From assembly GCA_023897205.1 (NCBI GenBank), contig JAHWDD010000005.1, positions 1,178,001 to 1,242,000 of the forward strand: DNA of 64,000 nt, read 5' to 3'. Below the pieces are notes generated by a model. That model saw nothing but the letters and a program-made list of their open reading frames with translations, did no database searches and was not told the DNA's origin. Position 1 is the stretch's first letter; the number at the start of each line of letters is the position of its first letter. Positions 49,577 through 61,400 of the stretch are shown one piece after another. Both the position numbers and the translations under genes were made by a program. Source of the stretch: Exophiala sp. HKRS030 (Eukaryota; Ascomycota; Eurotiomycetes; Chaetothyriales; Herpotrichiellaceae).

Positions 49577-49653
49577 CTGTGGTGGGTTAGCATATGTCCA
49601 TTGCATTCGACAAGAGCGACCAAAGAAAGTCTTGGGCCTCAAGGCATACGTAC
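49577..49653 (-). other. Intron in the 5' untranslated leader of RPL41
   Basis: On the minus strand the leader shows a GTACGT donor (from 49653), a GCTAAC branch site near 49588 and a CCACCACAG acceptor ending at 49577, only 16 bases before the ATG. The 77-nt length fits. It is inferred from signals alone, since untranslated sequence gives no reading-frame check. Confidence 0.6.
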
Positions 49654-50188
49654 AGAATAGTCTCGAGGATGAGTTGCTTGTGAGAGAGATTGGGAAGGAA
49701 AGCGTAGAAGCAATTTAGAGGTCGCTATGAACGTCTGTGTCCTTGGCGCCTTGGCATGTTTGTGGGTGACCGAACTCGGAGACCAGTCACGTGGGCGATG
49801 CGGTCATAACCCGTCGAGGTTGGAGCGTACTCGTACTCCGTACTTGCTTCCTTAACACCAACACCTCTCTGCCTTCCATGCAATGATGCCACTCTACCTA
49901 GATGTACATTGTTAGGAATCCGAATGGTCTCAACTAATTAACTCTGGCTGCTTCATGTGCCGCGATCGCTTGCCAATTGTGATTCTTCCTCATTGAACGT
50001 GTTCTCTTCGCGGTGTCATTACTCTGGTCAGTTGTGTTTATCTTCAATCATGGGCTTCTTCCCCTGTTCTGGCGTACATCGTTTGAGCAGCAATTTGTGT
50101 TCTTCCTCGAAACCTCAGCTTGCAGGTACACTCGTTCATAAAGATCATACAGGTCAGGTACTTGCTCGTCCGTATCCCTTTCTTCTGT
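49654..50188. promoter_or_regulatory. Bidirectional promoter region RPL41 / FHA kinase
   Basis: About 0.5 kb between the divergent RPL41 leader and the kinase start. The word TACTCCGTAC lies at 49834-49843. No gene is supported; a short additional upstream exon of the kinase cannot be excluded (an ATG frame at 50050-50125 ends near a possible GTACAC donor). Confidence 0.4.
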
Positions 50189-52721
50189 ATGTGTGACCGG
50201 TATAAGATACTAGCCTTGACAGGAAAGGAAATATTCGCAAATGAAGAAATCATCATCGGCCGTGATAGAAATCGATGCCAGTACATCATTGAAGACCCCT
50301 ACATCTCGAAACGTCATATCAGAGTTTACACTGTCGTCTACGAGAATGACGATCTCGATGGTACCGAATCTCTCGTCTATGTAGAGGATCTTTCACAAAA
50401 CGGCACTTATTGGAATGGCTCAACGATTGGTAGAGGGAATGGGGGCTACTTGTTGAGCGACGGAGACGTGTTGAGACTCAGTCGCCTCACAACTTTTACT
50501 TTCCACACAGTGGCAAACAGCTCATTCAACCCCAACTTTGACTTTACGCGGGAGAGGGAGATGGAAGTACGGTCCTTTCATTTTGTTCCCGCCTTCACTA
50601 TTGCTAACAGGAATAGAAATTTCGGAGGGACTATGTCATAACAGACAGATTGCTCGGTGCTGGGACATTTGGCAGAGTCTTCATGGCCATCGAACAGCAT
50701 GCACGAGCTCAAGTTGCCTGCAAAGTTGTCGAGTTACGAAAGATTGGAAGGGGTCGTTCGAGGTATGGACCCCCTGAGCGTCCGGTGCCCGCGGAAGACG
50801 TCGACATTTTGGTTCAACAACAGAAAATCAAGGCTTGGGGCGAGCAGAAACGAGAGAACCATCTCGAGGAGAAGTTAAAGCTGTACTTTCGAGAGATCGA
50901 GATATTAGCCTCGATCAGCCACGTTAGTAGGCAAAAACATTGTCTATTGCAAGCTAACTTAGAGGTGCAGCCGAACATCATTGGTGTCGAGAAGGTCTAT
51001 GTGACACAAAACACAATGTATGGAACTTTATTTAGTATCTCATCTCTTCAAAGCTGACTGCCGACTTATCAAGATACATGATGCAAACCCTTATCACAGC
51101 CGGCGACCTATTTTCCTATATCGATTGCAAGAATGGACGACTGCTCGAAGTCGAAGCAGCGGTCATAATACGCCAGATCCTCATTGCTTTGGCCTTTCTG
51201 CACAAAAACAATATCGTCCATAGGGACATCAAACCGGAAAACATCCTTATGACGAGCTTAGCTACCGGCAGCCGAGTGGTTCTGACCGACTTTGGAGCAG
51301 CCCGACGCATAGCCAATCCACGATCTCGTATGCAGACGGCACTGGGTACCCGCGAATATGCTGCTCCGTATGCTTGACAGCTTCGTAAGGAGATTCTTCG
51401 CTAATATCTTGATAGCGAACAGTCACACCAAGAGAATCGACCTGGAAGAGCTGGATACACCAGGGCCGTAGACATGTGGTCTGTCGGTTGCGTTACAGTC
51501 GTTCTTCTTACGGGTGGAATGGCTTTCTGCGATCCTGTCACAAATTCGTACTCCGAATCCCTCGCGAGAGAATGTAACCTAGACTCTTTGCAGGAAACCC
51601 CAGAATGGCAAAACATCAGAGAACGACCGAAGGACTTCATCAGCAAATTGCTTGTACTCGATGAAGCATCAAGACCGTCGGCTGAAGAAGCCTTGAAGCA
51701 CCCATGGTTTTCCAATGACCTACATCGAGATGATTTCGAACATCTGTATCAAAGAACGATCAAACATTGGCACCCACGCACACCAAAGTTACCATTGGTC
51801 GATTTCAAAGAAGGTGGCGTTTGTTATAAATACATGACAACCTCATCAGACCAGCGCGACTTAAGCAAAAAGTGGCTTTAGAAAAGCCAGAAGCCAGTCG
51901 AACCACCGTACAAGCCATTTCCAAGACAGATGCATCTTGCGCTTTGGGCCCAAGGGGATCCCAAAGGCAGATTGAGACAAGAAGTTATTGATGCTGTCGA
52001 GAGTTGGGGTATTCGCTCGCCCCGAATCGCCCAAGAGCTTTTGAAGCAATCCTACCAGAAAGAGGCTACGAAGACATCAAGTTACTGGGATCGCCGTGGC
52101 CAAGACACAAACACCATGAGAGATAAGAGAGTGAAATTACCCACAAGGACACTCAAGGCACCTGCCCAAGAGCTGCAAAGCGAAATCAAAGTCAAGCCAA
52201 TGGAAGTTTCTGATGACAAGGCATTTGAAGAACCACTTACCCCAAAGCCTCCAAGAGTACTCAAAAGACGAGCGAGTTCCGCACCCCCAATGGCATGCAA
52301 TGGGTTTGAGGAGACAAAATACACTAACAGCGCTACGGACGACAGCATGGATCCTAGAGACGATGCAAAGTTCGACAGCTGGGACGGTGCTCAACATGAA
52401 GCGTCTTCCATGGCAGCTGGATACGAAGTGTCCTCACGGGCAGGCGACGCAAGTACCAGTTCTTCTATTCATAATTATAGCGACATGCATCGAGGAATAG
52501 GTCTCAGACCTCTAAATAATTCAAACCGACTCAGGAGGAGGACTGGAACATTACCCAGCAATCAACGGAAGAAGCAGCAGCATCGGGGGTCTATCTTTGA
52601 CTTGGTCGAGGACGACGTCAACACTAAGACTCGGCAGGAGAAGATTGCTACATCAATAGACCGACCCAAACCACCAGTCACGAACAATTTCAGCCCACGA
52701 AACCTATACCTTCCACGATAA
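50189..52721 (+). CDS. FHA-domain serine/threonine protein kinase (CAMK group, Chk2/Mek1-like)
   Basis: Six exons: 50189-50566, 50617-50922, 50971-51017, 51074-51367, 51416-51818 and 51882-52721; introns 48-63 nt; 755 residues. The N-terminal FHA domain (about 5-110) has IIIGRDRNRC, SKRHIRVY and DLSQNGTYWNG, the phosphothreonine-binding loops. The kinase domain (about 133-420) has the Gly loop GAGTFGRVF, VACK, HRDIKPEN, DFGAA and the activation-segment end GTREYAAPEQ rebuilt by splicing. A basic/Ser-rich tail of about 300 residues follows, beginning PPYKPFPRQMHLALW. FHA-then-kinase order is that of Cds1/Rad53/Mek1, kinases of DNA-damage and meiotic checkpoints; which one this is cannot be told. 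The last intron uses a GTTTGT donor chosen because it is in phase and removes a TAG. The start is the least certain point. Confidence 0.82.
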
Positions 52722-52943
52722 GTAGTTGGAGGTTGACGACAGACAGCAAAATGAGGTCAACCAGAGCCCGGAGCATTAATATGTAGACAGATCTTTTGTT
52801 ACAGTCATGCTAGCCATGAAATGTTTTGGGACCTGGGCCAGAAGAAGCAAGATAGATGGATTGATCAATATTGTTTGTTGTTTTCAACGTTAACGGCAAA
52901 AGTAGAGGGGAAAAAAGAGATAGATGTTGAACGACCGAGGCAA

Positions 52944-55057
52944 TCAGGCCATTTTGTTGGCATCCTGTATGGGCACCTTCACTCCCGTTCCTTCACTCCC
53001 ATCATCCAGACTCTTTTTGTCCTTTTCTTTTTCGTTAAGGATTGCCGCACCCAGAGGCAAACCTTTATCTTCGGCCTCGACGGCACTCATGACACCGGTT
53101 TGGGGGCCGGTGAAGTTTTTCCTCCCGTCAAAGACCCAAGTCACGACGCTGATCAGACCGATGATTCCGAAGGCGGCACTGCAATAGTTCATGTTGTCGG
53201 CCGTGACGGGGCCCGCCTGGGGGAAGTTGAAGTCGATGCCGGCAAAGACCAAGAACACCAACCCGACGGCGTTGACCAGGGGGCTCCACTTGCCCAGGGT
53301 GTAGGCGCCCGGGATGGTCTTTTCGTGGCCGGTGAAGTAACTCCACAGGCGGACGAAAAGCGGCATGGCGTAACTGACGTAGAAGCCGAAGGTGGCGATG
53401 GAGATGACGGTGCTGAAGCCTTCGTAGCTGGCAAAGTAGATGCTGTTGAGTCCCATCTGGATCGCGCAGCACAGGAGGATGCTGTAGACGGGGACCTGGG
53501 ATTTCCTGTCGACCCTGGCAAAGACGCCGGAGAAGGGCAGGCCGTGGTCGCGCGCGAAGGCCCACAGGGCCCGGGAGCCCTCGGCCATGAGGCTGTTGGC
53601 GCAGATCAGGACGATGACGGTGACGAGGCTGGCGAGCGCCGTGGCCCCGCTGGTGCTGCCGGTCGAGTCGTGGAAGATCTGGATCAGGGGTACGCCGGTG
53701 CTGGTGTTGGCCGTGGCCTCGAGGTCGCCGATGCAGAAAAAGGCCGAGATCAAAAAGACGAAACCGGTAAAGGCGCCGAGGAAGACGGAGAGGATGATGG
53801 CCTGCGGGGCCTCTTTGGCCGGGTTGAGCATTTCTTCGGTCATGCTGAGGATGGATTTGACGTGTTAGTAACCTCGTGTGAACAGCAAGGAAAGGTGATG
53901 ATGATAAGAGGGGGGGAGGGAAAGGGAGAGGGGTAGTGTAGTAGGTGGTAACTTACTGCGCAGGAGCATCATAACAACACATTCCAAACAAGGTCTGCAA
54001 AAGACCAATCATGACGCCCATCCCCGCCGAAGAGAACCCCGTCTGGTTCTGAAAGTCCTTGAACACGAAGCTGGCGGATTGTTTGTGGTCGTTGCAGGCC
54101 AGGATGGTGATGATGACGACGAAAAAGGACACGACGTTCCAGATGACGGCGAAGGTGGAGATTTGGTTCAGGTAGCGAGACAGGAAGATGTTGACGGTCG
54201 CGGCGGTCAGAGCCATGAGGTAAGTCACGAGGACGCAGTGCCACCTTTGGATCTCGTAGTCGGGGTAATTGAGGTTCGCCATCCCCAGGAGAAAGTTGGA
54301 TCCGATCTGTAGTATTACGAGGGCCCAGTGTCAGCGGGAGTAAGCACAGTTTGAAAAAGGAGACCAGAGAGAGAGAGAGAAGACTGACAAAGTTATTGAC
54401 CGCTCCCATGGCGACGATACCGGTACACATGAACCATCCCGTCACCCACGCTGCTCCTCGAGCGTACTTGGGAGGGGCCAGGATGGCCACCCAACTGTAT
54501 TGTCCACCTGCCGTGGGGTATGCCTGTGTATGGTTGTGGTTGTGTCAGCGGCGATTCTATTCCTCATAGAGTACGAAACAGATATGACGCTGGAGAAGTC
54601 ATGGGCAAGATAAGAAGGGTACTCACTGAACACATTTCTGCAAAGGAGTACGCCACCGTCAAAGACAACAGACATATACCCAGCCACGACCACACCATGA
54701 CCGGAGGACCACCGGACACGATACCGAGGATCAAAGTTCCGCCCAGGGCGGTCCAGCACGTCACGATGGAAAAGCTGAAGCCCACCATTCCGAGTAGAGA
54801 AAAGGATCGTTTGAGCTCTGTGTAGGAAGGGCAAAAAAAATGTCAGTGTGATGGTTTGAAGACGGTCAAAGTGGGCAGACAAGGATGGGGGAAGAAAATC
54901 TTTGGGTCGAATTTGGTGTTAAGAATTCGAGGGAAGTTCATTTCATACCTTGTTCATAACCAAGTTTGGCGAGTTGAGCTTCATTTCCCAGGTTCGGGTC
55001 AAAAACTTGACTTTCTTTCCCACCATGGACGATGGACGACAATCGGCGCGCGGCCAT
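52944..55057 (-). CDS. APC-superfamily amino acid/GABA/choline permease
   Basis: Five exons on the minus strand: 55057-54949, 54817-54627, 54523-54389, 54306-53957 and 53844-52944; introns 131, 103, 82 and 112 nt; 561 residues, typical for the fungal Uga4/Hnm1 group. About 12 hydrophobic helices are visible. Family motifs: FSLLGMVGFSFSIVTCWTALGG and GGPPVMVWSW in the first helices, AYPTAGGQYSWVA after the second intron, and AHMTEEMLNPAKEAP, created by splicing of exons 4 and 5. The N-terminus (LGNEAQLAKLGYEQELKRSF) is characteristic of this family. It is a plasma-membrane or vacuolar H+-coupled importer of a small amine or amino acid; choline, GABA, polyamine or amino acid cannot be distinguished by eye. 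The last exon is more GC-rich than its surroundings. Confidence 0.9.
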
Positions 55058-55165
55058 GTTGTTGGTTGGTTGGTTGTTTGGTAGGTAGGGTATCGAGTCG
55101 ACGTCCAATCGAGTAGAAGAATTACAAGTGGTTGGCCCGAGAGACTGTTGAAGTGATCACAAGGC

Positions 55166-55218
55166 GGAGGAGGAGGAGGAGGAGGAGGAGGAGGAGGAAG
55201 AGGAGGAAGAGGAGGAAG
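55166..55218. repeat. (GGA)n microsatellite, slightly interrupted
   Basis: A run of GGA triplets with three GAA interruptions over about 53 bases, in the presumed promoter or leader of the permease gene. Confidence 0.9.
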
Positions 55219-56075
55219 GGCGTGTCGCCAGGTCGGAGGGGAAGAATGGGGGAAAGGTAGAAGTTAGAAGTCGAAGGAAAGGATGACACAGACAGTTAGA
55301 TAGTAAATAGTTGGTATTCACCAAAAAAAAAGAGGAAATGTACACACTCTCAAAATAGTTTGTGAACAGGGAACTCGGTTGGATTAAATACTTACAGTGT
55401 ACGGAGTATATACATACATATTATATATGTATATACCGAGTACAAACCTTCTTGGTGACCCGTAACGAGAGACGGAATCAAAAGGGCGAGATCCTATTGG
55501 AATCTCTTATCTTTGGGACAAGGGCGAGGAAGGACGATGGTGACGACGATGTCGGGCCATGTGCGAAGTGGAAACGATGAATGCGAGTGGGTTTGACCGC
55601 TCAACTGCACCTCTTTACTCCGTGTACTCCGTTACGAGGTACAAGAGATTCGTTATCGGTGATTCACGATTTGATGGGAGCGGAGTAAGTTTGGGTGGCG
55701 TAGGCAAGTCACCGTCCGTCCCTTTCGTAGCGGTTGCTGCCATCCATCGCTTGGGTTGTTTGGGGATGAAATTTCAGTCCACGGAGGGTACGGAGTAGTA
55801 GGGTAGTAAAAAGGAGATGAGCGACATACAAGAGTTCGAAAAAAAGGAAGACGAAGGAGTAGAGCGTCTTCGACCATCTCTTTTCTTTTATGGAGAATCA
55901 ATAAAGGCTCAAGACGGGATGGCTGGACGGTGCCATGGGTCTCCTTTCTTTTTTTAAAGGTCTCAAGACGTTGATCTTCCACGCCGTCGATGCTTGTTAC
56001 TTTTCTGGAGTGTCCAATCAACCCAATTCACCAGGAAATGATCTCTCTCTGTCTCTCTCGTCTGGTATTGAGAGC

Positions 56076-56096
56076 ATGATGATGATGATGATGATG
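56076..56096. repeat. (ATG)7 microsatellite
   Basis: Seven exact ATG units in intergenic DNA. Confidence 0.9.
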
Positions 56097-56500
56097 ACGA
56101 CGAGTCCGTCTGTTGGAGGACAGGAGTTTCTTCTCATGCATGTGTCTCATCAACACCGCCCAGTGCAAGGCTGGAGGTCTTCACACCAAGCAACAACGTC
56201 TCATTTCACATCCGCTGTATCTAGTTGATGTGGATTGCTGTGGATTTCGACCGAGACCCACGGACCTGGGAACCCAGAACGGAGATTCCCACTCCTTACA
56301 TATTAGACTTATCAGTGTGGAAGACTCATACTGTACCTTGGTGGTTATCAATCTATTCATCTCCTTTTAGACATGATTTTATTAATTTCAATCGTCGTCG
56401 GGTTCTGTTACTCGTAGTTGTACATCTAGACGACAACCTCTTCTCGAGTCATGAGCTAATCAAAGATTCCATTACCACTCACAACCTTATAAAAGTGTGT

Positions 56501-56522
56501 AGAGAGAGAGAGAGAGAGAGAG
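56501..56522. repeat. (AG)11 microsatellite
   Basis: Eleven exact AG units in intergenic DNA. Confidence 0.9.
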
Positions 56523-56731
56523 AACCTTTACTTCCTTTGTAATAATCCAGATATCAATACTCTGTATCGTAACCTCCATCAAAGACATTTTCCTCCCTTT
56601 TAATATCCAATCATTTCACTGACTCACACCATATACCACATCACACACATACACACACAAACACACACAAACATAACCTCACAGAGTTACCTTAAAGGTA
56701 GGTAATCAAACATAGCTATATCCTGCCTCTC

Positions 56732-57574
56732 TCACTTCCTGCCGGCGGTGGCCATCTCATACCTCTCCCCGTACGCGTCCACCCACGCCTGGACCACGTC
56801 GCCCGCCGGGCCGGGCGCGATCATCTCCCTGCCCTCCCTCCAGCCGGTTTCCACCTCGTCCATGAACTCGTCCACGCTCATGGCCCTCTTGTTCTTGGCC
56901 CTGGTGTTGTCCCCGGGGTCGGTTCGTTCGCGGTGCAGGTCGGTCGTCACCGTCGGCGGGGCGATCTCCACGACCCTCAACCACCTCCCCCTCCGGCTGC
57001 CCCGGTACTGCGTCCTCAGGTTCATGGTGAAGAAGTGGACCCACGCCTTGGTCCCGTTGTACACCGGGTTGATGACGCTGCTGGGCAGGAAACCCAGCAC
57101 GCTCGACACGTTCATGATGACCCCGCCGTCCCGCCGGTCCAGCAGGTGAGGCAGGAACCTCAGCGTCAGGTGCATCACCCCGCGGATGTTGGTGTCGATC
57201 TCCTGGTCGGCCTTTTCCAGGTCGAACCCGTACTCCTGCGCGCCGTCCTCCCCGACCCCGGGGAACTGGAACGGCCGCTGCACGCCCGCGTTGTTCACCA
57301 AACAATTGACCTCGGGGTGCGCCGCGAGGATGCGCTCCGAAATGTCCACGACCGCGTCCGAGTTGCCCGTGTCGAGCACGTAGTACGCCGTCGCACCGAT
57401 CTCCGACGCCGTCCTCTCGAGTTTGGACTCGGTGCGGCCGACGATGATGACGCCCTTGCCGTGCCGGAGCAGCCGTTCCGCCATGGCCCGACCGATCCCA
57501 CCGGCGCCGCCCGTGATGACGGCCGTGTCGATGAGGTCCAGTGTCGATTGACTCACGGTTCGTGTATGTGACAT
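56732..57574 (-). CDS. Short-chain dehydrogenase/reductase (DltE-like oxidoreductase)
   Basis: A single exon of 280 residues. The Rossmann motif TGGAGGIGRAMAERLLRHGK is at about 21-40, followed by VGRTESKLE, NNAGVQRPF, the NVSS strand with the catalytic Ser and the PVYNGTKAWVHFF segment with catalytic Tyr and Lys. The C-terminal part has EIAPPTVTTDLHRER and a terminal amphipathic region. It is a classical SDR, NAD(P)(H)-dependent; the closest group is that annotated as DltE-like or uncharacterised oxidoreductases, substrate unknown. The start is the ATG at 57574; in-frame sequence upstream lacks an ATG. The gene is strikingly GC-rich (third positions almost all G or C) compared with the AT-rich flanks, similar in this respect to the mannitol dehydrogenase gene. 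Confidence 0.88.
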   Translation of the reverse strand: MSHTRTVSQSTLDLIDTAVITGGAGGIGRAMAERLLRHGKGVIIVGRTESKLERTASEIGATAYYVLDTGNSDAVVDISERILAAHPEVNCLVNNAGVQRPFQFPGVGEDGAQEYGFDLEKADQEIDTNIRGVMHLTLRFLPHLLDRRDGGVIMNVSSVLGFLPSSVINPVYNGTKAWVHFFTMNLRTQYRGSRRGRWLRVVEIAPPTVTTDLHRERTDPGDNTRAKNKRAMSVDEFMDEVETGWREGREMIAPGPAGDVVQAWVDAYGERYEMATAGRK

Positions 57575-58476
57575 TTTGGGATCCCGATTCTGATGTTTGA
57601 TTTTTTGACCTTTGATTTCTTTCGTCTCGTGGTCCCTATTCCGTATGAGTTGCTTGACTCCCGCACGCAAAGTCGTTCCAGGCGATATGTACGAGTCGAC
57701 TGATTGTCACCTAAATAGCTGATTTACTTGTTCCTCGTATTTGTTTCCTCAGTGACAAAGACACAGCACACATATGGCTCAAAAATCAGATCCAAGACGG
57801 GCCGTGGGATGCGGGCAGGCAAAGCCTCTCAATTACACCCTCATGCCAATCACGAGAAACGAGAAACAAAAATCAAGACAATACAATGCAAAACGTGGTG
57901 TTGAGAGATCATAAGACAGGCTGGATGCCCAATCCGGAGATATCAGGTGACACTTTTGACTGTATATGTAGCTGATGACGTAATCGCCTCCATTCCTCAA
58001 GTCACCCAACGAGAGGATCACAAGTTGGACTTTACTCCGTACACACCATTCAGTATAGAGTACATCAAGAATTGATCCACCTGTATCTAAGAAAAAGGTT
58101 GAATGATGTATTGGACGCGCGTCTGTCTATTACTTCAATCCTCCGAGGATCAAAGTCTTCTTTTGTACATCAAAACAAAAACCACTCATCAAATCACAAT
58201 CACAACATTTGATACCAGCCTCGATACTGCCAGCCAACCGTCCCTGTTCTCCCTAATGCAATGCCTCAATGCTTTTTTTGTGTTCTGAGGAGGGCAATAA
58301 AAGACATCGTCGAAGCCAATAACCCATAATGATACACAAGCAAAAAAAAAATAAAAGTTGCCAATCGACCCACTCACTATCCTCAGTGGACTCATCCCAT
58401 GGAGATTAAACCACATGTTCGTTTGTTCGAAGTCATTCCTTCAGACAGCTGGACTGAGATTCTTCGCTGTCTTCCA
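57575..58476. other. Intergenic region: SDR promoter and INO80 3' flank
   Basis: About 0.9 kb, no supported gene. The word TACTCCGTAC lies at 58033-58042. AT-rich sequence from about 58130 to 58370 includes an A-tract near 58344 and is probably the 3' flank of INO80. Confidence 0.45.
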
Positions 58477-61400
58477 TCACATACCACCGCCCATGCCCAA
58501 ATCACCTTCAGCATCGATAATAGCCAGACGTTGTTTGGCCGTTTTGGCCTTCTTGCTGATTCCTTTTCCACCTCGAGATCCTAAACCCTTCTTGGGTCCT
58601 GGCGTCTCAGCACTGCTGACTGGCGTAGCTGCCCCCGAGGGCTTGGCTGAAGCATCATCAAAATGTCCTTCACCTGTGAAATAGTCAGTGGATGATTCAT
58701 GGGGACCAGAACCATATGCAAACTCACCTTCGTGATACATATCATCGAGACTCATCTCGGCCTTACGTCTGCGGGCGGCAGCAGCGGCCTGAGCCTTCTT
58801 GCTCTTCTTCTTAGTGTCCTCTTCTGGTTTCTCGGCATTTTCTTTCTCCTTTTGTTCGATAAGGGCAGCCTGGTCGTCGTCGGCGAGCCACATGGCAATA
58901 TCCTTGGTTCTGTTCTCACGGCGATCGCGGGTATTGAAGTCAACGCCTGCACCATCACCACCAGTGATGACGACACGTTGGACTTCTTCCTTCTGCATGG
59001 CGCGTTTACGAATACGCTCTTCGATCGTGCCGCGCGTGATGAGACGATATACCGTGACCTGCTTGGTTTGACCCAGTCGGTGGGCTCGATCCATGGCTTG
59101 TGAGTCAATGGTGGGATTCCAGTCAGAGTCGTAGAAGATAACGGTATCAGCAGAGGTCAAGTTGATACCTAAGCCACCAGCACGAGTAGACAGCAGGAAG
59201 ATGAAGATTTCCGGTCTGGTCTGGAAATCATGTACCGTGTCGCGACGATCCTCCAATTTCGTGCTACCATCCAGTCGACAATATTTGTAGTTCCGGTAGG
59301 TAAGGTATTCTTCCATTAGATCAATCATGCGCGTCATCTGGAAGTAAAGCAGCACACGATGACCACCATTCTTGAGCTCGCGAAGCAGTGCATCCAGCTT
59401 GGCGAGTTTGCCAGAGTCCGTGACGAACCGACGCATGGATGGAATCGAAATGTGAGTGTATCGGCCCTTCTGTGATTGTGGTTTCGGCATCATGCCCGAT
59501 AGTGGGAAATTCTCGGGAGCCACATCTTGCTGAAGCAACCTGGCTTCCACGTTCTCTTCCAATGGGTACAAAGTGCTTCTCACACCCATGTTGAACATGG
59601 TCAACTGTCGTTCAGAGATGGAAGATTGATCGAAAGCGCTGACCTCAATCGGTGGAGCCAATGCTGCAGGAATTGCAGCCGGCTCCAAAACAGAGTAGCC
59701 ATCATCTTCCAATGACCGTCTCGAGATGTTGCACAGCTGCGCAAGATTGGAATTGGGATCGAGCTCTGCAAGTGGCTGCCGAGGGCTGTTCTCCATGATA
59801 TTCAACATCGCGTGCGGAGGTGGCTGTGTTTCTTGATCATCAAAGATGGGTAGCGCACGCTTGGATTTCTTCTCAAGTCTGAGAGCACGCTCAAGAACAC
59901 CGTGATCTGCCGCATGGACTGCCTCACTGGGAGACGTATCCACGAAACGTAGAAACGAGAAAGCCCCATCATTTTCTGCAGACTTCTTCATGTACTCTGG
60001 AGTCCATATCCTCATGAGACCACCGACACCATTAGTCTTGAACCCAGCCCGACAGAACCCGGCCCGAGCGTTGTCAGGTCCTGCAATGTCTAGTCTGCCG
60101 ACATCATTGCATAGAACCCGTGGCAGGTCGTACTGGATCGGATTTCGCACGGAATAGGCGAGCTGGACAAAGAAGCCTTCTCGAAGGAAGGATGCAGTCT
60201 CGGCAAAGGTGGACATGGAGTATGGAGATGTCGTGTCCGCTCGTTCGAACAGATCGGGATGATTACAGACTTTCCGGAACTGCATCACCAAGTTCATCAA
60301 AGTCGCAGTATCTTGATCATCTCCAAGTGTTGCTTTCTCAATAAGATCCATGATGCTGATCTTGCTTCGAAGATTGGCGTAGTATGCTCGTTGTCTGTAT
60401 GTGAGCTCACAGAAGACGTCCTTCTCGACCTTGTCACCAAGTTCTTTCTGGACGTGAGCCTTGACACGACGCAACATGAATGGCTTGAGAATCATGTGGA
60501 GTCGCTTCAGCTGATCTTGATTGAGTTTGGTGTTACTCTGCGCATGGCTTTCTATGTCTTTAGAAAACCAATCGCTGAATTCGTCATGAGAATCGAAAAG
60601 TGTTGGCATGATGAAATGGAGCAACGCCCATAGTTCCTGCATATTGTTTTGGATAGGAGTACCGGTTAGAAGCAGACGGTTTCGACACTGGAATCCAAGC
60701 AAAGTCTTCCAACGCGAACTGCTAGAGGATTTGATGGCCTGGGCCTCGTCGAGGATCATGTACTGCCATCGGATCTTCTGGAAGTACTGAGCATCTTGAA
60801 CGACGAGCTGGTAGGAGGTTACCAGAACATGAAATTCGGAGTCTTTCGTGTAGGTGACGTGCTTCCGGTCCCAGAACTTTCGCAGAACCTTTCGATCCTT
60901 TGCATTGCCCCAGTACGGTAGAACCTTGATGGCTGGCACGAATCTTGTGATTTCCTGCTGCCAATTGTGCAGAGTCGAAGCAGGGGCAATCACGAGGAAA
61001 GGGCCCCAAACATTGTGTTGCTCTGCCAGGTAGCCCATGACCGAGATAGACTGTACTGTCTTGCCGAGACCCATTTCGTCTGCAAGAATGCCGTTGATAC
61101 CCTGCTCGTAAAGGTTGACCAACCAGTTCAGACCCTTCAACTGGTATTCTTTGAGCTGAGCCTGCAGCATCTTCGGCTGAGAGACCTGGACGTCTCCTGC
61201 CATGGTAGGGTTCGTGAAGTTCATGTCGCTAGAATCGAAAGCAGCCATGGGATCATCTCCATTGAAGTTCCGGGCTTTATCTTGAGCATCTTGTAGAGCG
61301 CTGGCAGCATTTGCCATTGCGGCTCTCTTGAGATTCGACTCGTCCTCAGCATCGAAATCAAGGTCCTCAAAATTGGTCATCTTGTGGTTGCCATGTTCGT

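Larger units (their letters stand above)
55058..56731. other. Intergenic region with microsatellites and TACTCCGTAC words
   Basis: About 1.7 kb between two minus-strand genes; no supported gene. It contains the promoter of the permease (right of 55057) and the 3' flank of the short-chain dehydrogenase. Simple repeats are listed separately. The word TACTCCGTAC or its complement lies at 55399-55408, 55616-55634 (twice) and 55788-55797. A 10-bp inverted repeat (55406-55415 with 55427-55436, GTATATACAT) immediately follows the first of them. Confidence 0.5.

Noticed and set aside
52821..53936. 371-codon plus-strand frame opposite the permease
   Set aside because: Antisense shadow; Asp/Gly/Glu-rich with no motif, while the minus strand encodes a clear spliced permease.
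56933..57571. 212-codon plus-strand frame opposite the short-chain dehydrogenase
   Set aside because: Antisense shadow of a GC-rich gene; Arg/His/Val-rich without motif.
52944..57574. Permease and short-chain dehydrogenase as a catabolic gene pair
   Set aside because: Same strand, but separated by 1.7 kb with microsatellites and with no shared regulator or third enzyme; adjacency alone is not evidence.
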